Part shown: one piece after another, positions 59,158 through 64,000 of the stretch
Numbering within the stretch: the stretch's first letter is position 1
Layout of the letters: every line of letters begins with the position of its first letter
Source: Actinomadura luzonensis
GTDB lineage: Bacteria > Actinomycetota > Actinomycetes > Streptosporangiales > Streptosporangiaceae
Direction of reading: 5' to 3'
DNA: 64,000 bases
NCBI RefSeq assembly: GCF_022664455.2
Contig: NZ_JAKRKC020000001.1
Span: 372,001-436,000, forward strand
Translations under genes and position numbers: made by a program
Notes under the pieces: model-generated
Database searches by the model: none
What the model was told of the DNA's origin: nothing
The model's input: only the letters and a program-made list of their open reading frames with translations

Positions 59158-59739
59158 ATGACCAAGAAGCTCCCCGACCCCGTGGTGCTCGAGAACGACG
59201 TCGTCCGGCTCGAACCGCTCACGCTCGCCCACGTCCCCGACCTGTTCGCCGCCGGTGGCGGGGACGACGAGGTGTGGCGATGGCTGCCGGTCGCCACGCC
59301 GCGCGACGAGGAGGAGCTGGGCAAGACCGCGCTCGCGCTCATCCACGACGACCGGCACGTCCCGTTCGCCGTGGTGCCCAAGGACAGCGGCCGGGCCGTC
59401 GGCTGGACGACCTACGCCGACGTGCCCGGGTTCGAGGCCAGCGTCGAGATCGGCTGGACCTGGTACGGCCGCGCGGTCTGGCGCACCGCCGTCAACACCG
59501 CCTGCAAGCTGCTGCTCGTCGAGCACGCCTTCGCCCTCGGGTACAACCGCGTCCTGCTCAAGACCGACGTGCTCAACGTGCGCTCGCAGAACGCCATCAG
59601 GCGCATCGGCGGCGTGCACGAGGGCACGCTGCGGCGGCACCGCGAGCGCCCCGACGGCACCTGGCGCGACACCGTCGTTTTCGGCATCCTCGAAGAGGAG
59701 TGGCCGGAGCACCGGGCCCGGCTGCTGAACCGCTCGTAG
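59158..59739 (+). CDS. GNAT family N-acetyltransferase (RimJ/RimL-like)
   Basis: A 193-residue acetyltransferase: VVRLEPLTLAHVPDLFAAGG at the start, VEIGWTWYGRAVWRTAVNTA for strand 4 and the CoA loop, and TDVLNVRSQNAIRRIGGVHE with GTLRRHRERPDGTWRDTVVF, the signature end of RimJ/RimL-type protein N-acetyltransferases. The ATG is 7 bases after TAGAGT, with no ribosome-binding site, so it is likely leaderless. The pseudokinase gene follows after 21 bp. Confidence 0.93.
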   Translation: MTKKLPDPVVLENDVVRLEPLTLAHVPDLFAAGGGDDEVWRWLPVATPRDEEELGKTALALIHDDRHVPFAVVPKDSGRAVGWTTYADVPGFEASVEIGWTWYGRAVWRTAVNTACKLLLVEHAFALGYNRVLLKTDVLNVRSQNAIRRIGGVHEGTLRRHRERPDGTWRDTVVFGILEEEWPEHRARLLNRS

Positions 59740-59760
59740 AGAGGCGGCGTCCCATCCCGC

Positions 59761-62265
59761 ATGACTGACCGGCTGGGCGGCTACTGCCTCGGCGCGCGGC
59801 TCGACGGCGGCGGACGGGTCGCCGTCCACGAGGCGTACGACGAGGCGGGCGAGCGGTACGCGCTCGCCGCGCCCGCCCTGGGCGACGTCGCGGCCGCCCG
59901 CCGGGTGCGCTCGCTCTCGGTCGCCGCCGTCGTCGCCGCCTGCCCCGAGGCGGAACCGCCCTACCTGGTCAGCGAGTACGTGCCGGGGCCGACGCTGCGG
60001 CAGGTGGTGGCGCGGCACGGGCCGTACGCGGGGGACGACCTCTACCGGCTGGCCGCCGCCACGGTCACGGCGCTGGCGGCGGTGCACGAGGCGGGGACGG
60101 TGCACGGGGGGCTGACGCCGGACCGGATCGTGCTGGGCGCCGAGGGCCCCCGCCTCACCGGCCTCGGCCTCACCCCACCCCTCCCCGCTCCCGCCGATCC
60201 CCAGGATCGCGTCCACGACGGCCGCGCGCCGCGGGCCGGCCCCCTGTCCACCCGCGGCGCCACCCCTGAGGACGAGGGCGGAGCGGCCGGGGACGTGTCC
60301 GCCTGGGGCCGGCTGATGCTCTTCGCCGCCTACGGGCCCGACCGCCCCTCCGACGGCGGCGAGCGCCTGGACCGCCCGCTCCGCGCCCTGGTGGCCGCCG
60401 CCCTGCACCGCGACCCCGACCGCCGTCCGCCCGCCCGGCAGCTCCTGCTGTCCCTGCTCGACGTCCCCCAGTCCCAGCAGGGCCGGCTGCTGCCTCCCGA
60501 GCCGGTGGACGACCCGCCGCTCGGCGACCGTGCCGAGGCCGTCTACCGGCGGCTCGACCCGGCCGAGCAGGACCTGGTGCCCGAGGTGTTCCTGCGCCTG
60601 GCCGGGCCCGAGCCCGGCACGGTCGCCTCGGCGGCCCGCGGCGACCTGGTGGCGGGCCGGGGCGAGGAGGAGGCGGCGGCCATCGGCCGCGTGCTGGCCG
60701 CGTTCGCCGCGGCGGGCCTGCTCACGGAACAGCCCGGCACGGCCGGGGGCACGGCCGGGGACGCGGTCGGGGGCACGGTCGGGATCGGTTGTGCCGCTCT
60801 TCCCCGGGCCTGGCCGCGGCTGCGGGAGTGGCTGGACGGCGAGCGGGACGGCCTCGCCGTGCACCGGGAGCTGGCGGGCGCCGCCCGGCGGTGGGAGGCG
60901 GGCGGCCGGCGGGAGGCCGAGCTGCTGCGCGGCGAGCCGCTGGAGCGGGCGCTGGCCTGGGCGGCCGGCGGGCGGCGGCGGGTGACGCTGAGCGCGGGCG
61001 AGCAGTCCTTCCTGGACGCGGCCCTCACGCGGAGCCGCCGCCGCACCCGCCGGGCCCGCCGGCGCTGGACCGCCGTGGCCGCGCTGCTGCCCCTGGTGCT
61101 GGCCCTCGGCCTCGGGCAGGCGCTGGCGCAGCGCGGCGCGGCCGAGGCCCGCCTGGAGCTGGCGATGGCGAAGGTCGCGGCCTCGCGGGCGGAGCAGGTG
61201 CGCCCCGCCGACCCGGTGACCGCGCGGCGGCTGAGCCTGGCCGCCTGGCGGCTGGCGCCGGCCGTTCCCGAGGTCCGGCGGGCGATGGCGGCGGTGGACC
61301 CGGCGGTGGCGGCGTTCGCCGACCCGGCGGCGGGGCCGCGCACGCTGCACGCCGTGAGCGGCGACGGGGCGCTGCTGGCCGCGCTGGAGGAGGACACGCT
61401 CCGGGTGTACGACGTGGCGACCGGCCGCGAGCTGGCCCGTACGGCGGGGCCGGAGCAGAGCGTCCGGGCGCTGGCCTGGTCCCCGGACGGGCGGACGCTG
61501 GCGCTGGTCGGCGTGGACCGCTCGTACCTGTGGACGCCGGGCTCCCCCGCCGTCGGGCCGCCGTTCGGGCGGGGGCTGGGCGCGCCCGGCGAGCAGGCGG
61601 CGTGGTTCAGCCCGGGCGGCGGGCTGCTGTTCGCGGCGGCCCGGCAGTCGGGCGAGCGGTGGGCGTGGGACCTGCGGGCGCGCCGGGCGGCCTTCGTCGG
61701 CGAGTACGCGGTGGTCGGCCCGGCCGACCGGGTGGCGCTGGTGTTCGCGGGCCGCCGTTCGCAGCTGAGGCGGGACGGCCGGGCGACGCCGGCGGCCTGG
61801 CTGGACCGGATGCCGTGGGAGTACACGGCGTTCGCGCCGGACGGCCGCCGGGTGGCGATCGCCGAGGAGAGCGGCATCCAGGTGTACGGCCTGGACGGCG
61901 TGCCGGCCGACGCGCCCCGATTACGTCCCTCGCCCGCGTACCTGCGTTTCAGCCCCGACGGGCGGCTGCTGGCCGCGACGGACGACGAGCGGGTCCGGGT
62001 GTGGCGGCTCGGGTCGATCCCGTGGCTGGTCGCCGAGCGGGCGGTGCCCGCGTCGGGTGCGGACCGGCCGGCGCGGGCCGTGTTCACGCCCGACGGGCGG
62101 CTGCTGCGGGTGCTGGCCGGGCGCGGCGTCGTCCTCACGCTCGACCTGGAGCCGGCGCCGCCGCCCCGCGATCCCGCCGCGCACGTCTGCGCCCGTTACG
62201 GCCCGCTGTCCCCGCAGGAGTGGGCCAGGCACCTCCCTGAGCTGCCCTACCGCCCGACCTGCTGA
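59761..62265 (+). CDS. Pseudokinase - STAND-remnant - WD40 membrane protein
   Basis: An 834-residue protein. Residues 1-240 follow a Ser/Thr kinase fold, but the glycine loop, catalytic lysine and DFG are absent and the HRD loop reads HGGLTPDRIVL (residue about 115), so it should be inactive. Residues 250-430 (AVYRRLDPAEQDLVPEVFLR, LREWLDGERDGLAVHRELAG, ALTRSRRRTRRARRRW) match the segment that follows the NTPase in nSTAND1-WD40 proteins. A membrane helix lies at about 439-458 and about five to six WD40-like blades (LAWSPDGRTLALVG, YLRFSPDGRLLAAT) outside. It looks like a sensor or scaffold that lost its catalytic domains. Confidence 0.75.
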   Translation: MTDRLGGYCLGARLDGGGRVAVHEAYDEAGERYALAAPALGDVAAARRVRSLSVAAVVAACPEAEPPYLVSEYVPGPTLRQVVARHGPYAGDDLYRLAAATVTALAAVHEAGTVHGGLTPDRIVLGAEGPRLTGLGLTPPLPAPADPQDRVHDGRAPRAGPLSTRGATPEDEGGAAGDVSAWGRLMLFAAYGPDRPSDGGERLDRPLRALVAAALHRDPDRRPPARQLLLSLLDVPQSQQGRLLPPEPVDDPPLGDRAEAVYRRLDPAEQDLVPEVFLRLAGPEPGTVASAARGDLVAGRGEEEAAAIGRVLAAFAAAGLLTEQPGTAGGTAGDAVGGTVGIGCAALPRAWPRLREWLDGERDGLAVHRELAGAARRWEAGGRREAELLRGEPLERALAWAAGGRRRVTLSAGEQSFLDAALTRSRRRTRRARRRWTAVAALLPLVLALGLGQALAQRGAAEARLELAMAKVAASRAEQVRPADPVTARRLSLAAWRLAPAVPEVRRAMAAVDPAVAAFADPAAGPRTLHAVSGDGALLAALEEDTLRVYDVATGRELARTAGPEQSVRALAWSPDGRTLALVGVDRSYLWTPGSPAVGPPFGRGLGAPGEQAAWFSPGGGLLFAAARQSGERWAWDLRARRAAFVGEYAVVGPADRVALVFAGRRSQLRRDGRATPAAWLDRMPWEYTAFAPDGRRVAIAEESGIQVYGLDGVPADAPRLRPSPAYLRFSPDGRLLAATDDERVRVWRLGSIPWLVAERAVPASGADRPARAVFTPDGRLLRVLAGRGVVLTLDLEPAPPPRDPAAHVCARYGPLSPQEWARHLPELPYRPTC

Positions 62266-62277
62266 ACCCCCGCCGTC

Positions 62278-62356
62278 CGGCCCGCCCGCACGGCCCGCCC
62301 GCACGGCCCGCCCGCACGGCCCGGCGAGCAGGCCCGGCGAGCAGGCCCGGCGAGCA
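62278..62356. repeat. Two adjacent 13-bp tandem repeats, three copies each
   Basis: CGGCCCGCCCGCA occurs three times at 62278-62316, followed after one base by GGCCCGGCGAGCA three times at 62318-62356. The two units share the GGCCCG core. The array fills the gap between the WD40 protein and the glyoxalase-like gene and reaches the latter's promoter. Confidence 0.8.
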
Positions 62357-62376
62357 GGACCGGCACAATGGCCGGC

Positions 62377-63009
62377 ATGAGGCTCGACCATCTCGTGTAC
62401 GCCACCCCCGACCTGGACGCCACCGTCGCCGAGCTGGAGCGGCGGCTCGGCGTCCGGACCGCCGAGGGCGGGCGGCACCCGGGGCTCGGCACCCGCAACC
62501 GCCTCGTCGGGCTCGGCGGCCGGAGCTACCTGGAGGTCATCGGGCCGGACCCGGAGCAGCGGGCGCCGGCCGGGCCGCGGCCGTTCCTGATCGACGAGCT
62601 GACCGAGGCCACGCTGGTGACCTGGGCGATCGCGGTCGAGGACATCGACGCCGCCGTCGCGGCGGCCCGCGCCCGCGGGTACGACCCGGGCGAGCCGCGT
62701 GACATGTCGCGCCGCACCCCGTCCGGCGACCTGCTGGCCTGGCGGCTCACCCCGCCGCAGCGGGCCGGGCTGGTGCCGTTCCTCATCGGCTGGGGCGCGG
62801 CCCGGCACCCGACCGAGAACGACCTGCCGCAGGCCGAGCTGGTGTCGCTGACCCTCGCCGCCCCGGACGTCGAGCCGCTGCGCGCGGACCTGGCGGCGGT
62901 CGGCGTGACCGACGCCCGCCTGGCGCGGGAGGCGGCGCCGCGCCTGGTCGCGGTGCTCGCGGGCCGCTACGGGAACGTCACGCTCGGCGGGAGCGGGCTT
63001 CAGCCGTAG
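62377..63009 (+). CDS. VOC family / glyoxalase-like domain protein
   Basis: A 210-residue protein: RLDHLVYATPDLDATVAELE, GTRNRLVGLGGRSYLEVIGP and a second half with DIDAAVAAARARGYDPGEPR and LPQAELVSLTLAAPDVEPLR. This is the Glyoxalase_3/VOC-like fold of unknown substrate. The ATG at 62377 is 7 bases after CACAAT; the ATG at 62368 overlaps that box. A 3-bp gap separates it from the convergent TetR gene. Confidence 0.85.
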   Translation: MRLDHLVYATPDLDATVAELERRLGVRTAEGGRHPGLGTRNRLVGLGGRSYLEVIGPDPEQRAPAGPRPFLIDELTEATLVTWAIAVEDIDAAVAAARARGYDPGEPRDMSRRTPSGDLLAWRLTPPQRAGLVPFLIGWGAARHPTENDLPQAELVSLTLAAPDVEPLRADLAAVGVTDARLAREAAPRLVAVLAGRYGNVTLGGSGLQP

Positions 63010-63012
63010 AAC

Positions 63013-63606
63013 TCAGCGCAGCATGCCCGCCAGCAGGTCCTGGACGGCCTGCTCCAGCTCGCCCAGGGTGGGGGTGGCGCCGGCGCCGGCGATCGCGTCG
63101 AACATCAGGCCCTCGGCGAAGGCCACGAGCTGCCGGGCGTGCCGCGCCGGGTCGGCCGAGCCCAGCGCGGTCAGCAGCGCCACGGCGGGGTCGCGGAAGC
63201 GGCGGCCCGCGCGGTCGTAGATCGCGCGCAGCTCGGGGCGGCGGGTGGCCTCCAGGGCCAGCTCGTAGCGGGCGAGCGTGCGCCCGCGGTCGCCGAACTG
63301 CACGTGCAGCGCCCCGGCGAGCAGCCGGGACACCTCGGCCCGGTCCACCGGCTCGCCGCCGGTCGCGGGGCCGGGTGCGCCGCCGGGTGCAAGGCCGGGC
63401 ACCGCCGCCTTCAGGACCGCCGCCTCCAGCTCGGTCAGCCGGGCGAGGGTCAGCTCCAGCAGCGCCGCCCGGGTGCGGGCCAAGTTGGACGTGGAGCCGG
63501 GCGGCAGGCCCGCCGCCTCGTCCACCGCCCGGTGGGTGAGGCCGCGCATGCCGCGTTCGGCCAGCAGGGCGATGGCGGTGTCGGCGACGAGGTCGGAGCG
63601 CTTCAC
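63013..63606 (-). CDS. TetR family regulator
   Basis: A 197-residue repressor: ALLAERGMRGLTHRAVDEAA and GLPPGSTSNLARTRAALLEL form the helix-turn-helix of the group with Pro-Gly-Ser-Thr in the recognition helix, as in regulators of flavin monooxygenases. The gene is divergent from a FAD monooxygenase gene, with three identical operators between them, so it represses both itself and that enzyme. Confidence 0.9.
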   Translation of the reverse strand: MKRSDLVADTAIALLAERGMRGLTHRAVDEAAGLPPGSTSNLARTRAALLELTLARLTELEAAVLKAAVPGLAPGGAPGPATGGEPVDRAEVSRLLAGALHVQFGDRGRTLARYELALEATRRPELRAIYDRAGRRFRDPAVALLTALGSADPARHARQLVAFAEGLMFDAIAGAGATPTLGELEQAVQDLLAGMLR

Positions 63607-63616
63607 GGGAGTCGAT

Positions 63617-63674
63617 ACTACAGCGGTAGTGCGACCGGACTACAGGCGTAGTACGCTGACACTACAGACGTAGT
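63617..63674. promoter_or_regulatory. Triple operator, 22-bp spacing
   Basis: ACTAC-N4-GTAGT stands at 63617-63630, 63639-63652 and 63661-63674. The centres are exactly 22 bp apart, two helical turns, so three repressor dimers would line up on one face of the DNA. The array spans the whole region between the TetR and FAD monooxygenase genes. Confidence 0.85.
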
Positions 63675-63691
63675 GAACGGGAGGCGCTGAC

Positions 63692-64000
63692 ATGCCGCAA
63701 GCTGTGGTCGTGGGAGCCGGGATCGGCGGGCTGACCAGCGCGGTCGCGCTGCGACGACAAGGGTGGGAGGTGACCGTGCTGGAACGCGCCGCCGCGATCG
63801 AGCCGGTGGGCTCCGGGCTGGCGATCGCGGCCAACGCCCTCAAGGCGCTCGACACGCTCGGCCTCGGCGACCGCGTCCGGGCGTTGTCCCGGGTGCAGGG
63901 CCAGGTGGGGATCAAGCGCGCCGACGGGCGGTGGCTCACGCACACCACCCCCGAGGCCGCCGAGGGCCGCTACGACGACTCGGTGGTCGTGTTGCTGCGG
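63692..64000 (+). CDS. FAD-dependent monooxygenase, N-terminal part
   Basis: The first 103 residues are inside the window and the frame runs off its end. AVVVGAGIGGLTSAVALRRQ is the FAD Rossmann motif, VTVLERAAAIEPVGSGLAIA the second block, and ALKALDTLGLGDRV the third, as in p-hydroxybenzoate/salicylate-type hydroxylases. GGGAGG is well placed before the ATG. The divergent TetR regulator with triple operator implies induction by an aromatic compound or drug; this is inference. Confidence 0.88.
   Translation, partial: MPQAVVVGAGIGGLTSAVALRRQGWEVTVLERAAAIEPVGSGLAIAANALKALDTLGLGDRVRALSRVQGQVGIKRADGRWLTHTTPEAAEGRYDDSVVVLLR

Noticed and set aside
62278..62356. 13-bp repeats considered as a plasmid-type iteron origin
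   Set aside because: No replication initiator gene or AT-rich region nearby; the region is an ordinary chromosomal intergenic gap.

Overview
The window is 64 kb of very GC-rich DNA, densely packed with genes on both strands. The gene content is that of a filamentous actinomycete, most likely of the Streptosporangiaceae/Nonomuraea type. This placement is an inference from actinobacterial families (DUF4032, DUF5302, DUF2188, LtrA, lysine 6-aminotransferase, roadblock/LC7 cluster, Esx-like proteins, DtxR-type iron box, actinobacterial c-di-AMP riboswitch) and from many leaderless-looking promoters. I see no insertion sequence, prophage, CRISPR array or rRNA operon. The window looks like ordinary chromosome with accessory islets.

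Layout. 1-7.6 kb: end of a type II NADH dehydrogenase, lysine 6-aminotransferase, a hemolysin-III membrane protein, a class B penicillin-binding protein divergent from a spermidine-synthase-like protein, LtrA with a SnoaL-like partner, Cu/Zn superoxide dismutase and pterin dehydratase. 7.6-16.6 kb: metallo-beta-lactamase-fold hydrolase, NUDIX, an aminotransferase/PfkB-kinase pair divergent from a TetR regulator and a class II aldolase, a DUF885 peptidase-like protein divergent from DUF4032, and an SDR/HxlR pair. 17.1-19.1 kb: an operon of three roadblock/LC7 proteins and a DUF4388-winged-helix protein with no GTPase. 19.2-25.5 kb: alpha/beta hydrolase, a secreted protein under a c-di-AMP riboswitch, DUF5302, an MFS pump with its PadR regulator, an MreB paralogue and a lipoprotein. 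25.5-31.4 kb: a MacB-like efflux operon (lipoprotein, adaptor, ATPase, permease; every junction overlaps by 4 bp) divergent from a two-component system.

32.5-38.9 kb: the most striking locus, an archaeal-style DNA-end-resection operon HerA-SbcD(Mre11)-SbcC(Rad50)-NurA on the minus strand. Its SbcC reading frame is broken by one missing base exactly at the CPVC zinc hook. 38.9-43.2 kb: glycosidase plus ROK regulator, an NmrA-like reductase and a frameshifted phosphotransferase. 43.2-48.0 kb: a secreted protein and an iron-box-controlled siderophore ABC transporter whose permease is a fused double FecCD. 48.2-51.7 kb: a HEPN-type protein, a YbaB plus Esx-like module and tRNA-Lys(CTT). 51.7-54.8 kb: MoxR ATPase with CoxE-like VWA protein, and a NERD protein. 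55.0-59.1 kb: a TetR regulator facing three acyl-CoA dehydrogenases, with the same operator sequence at the regulator promoter and the last dehydrogenase promoter. 59.1-64 kb: acetyltransferase, a pseudokinase-WD40 membrane protein, a glyoxalase-like protein, and a TetR regulator with three evenly spaced operators in front of a FAD monooxygenase that runs off the window.

Many genes start about 6-8 bases after a TANNNT box with no Shine-Dalgarno sequence, so leaderless transcripts should be common. Where start codons compete I give the reason for the choice.
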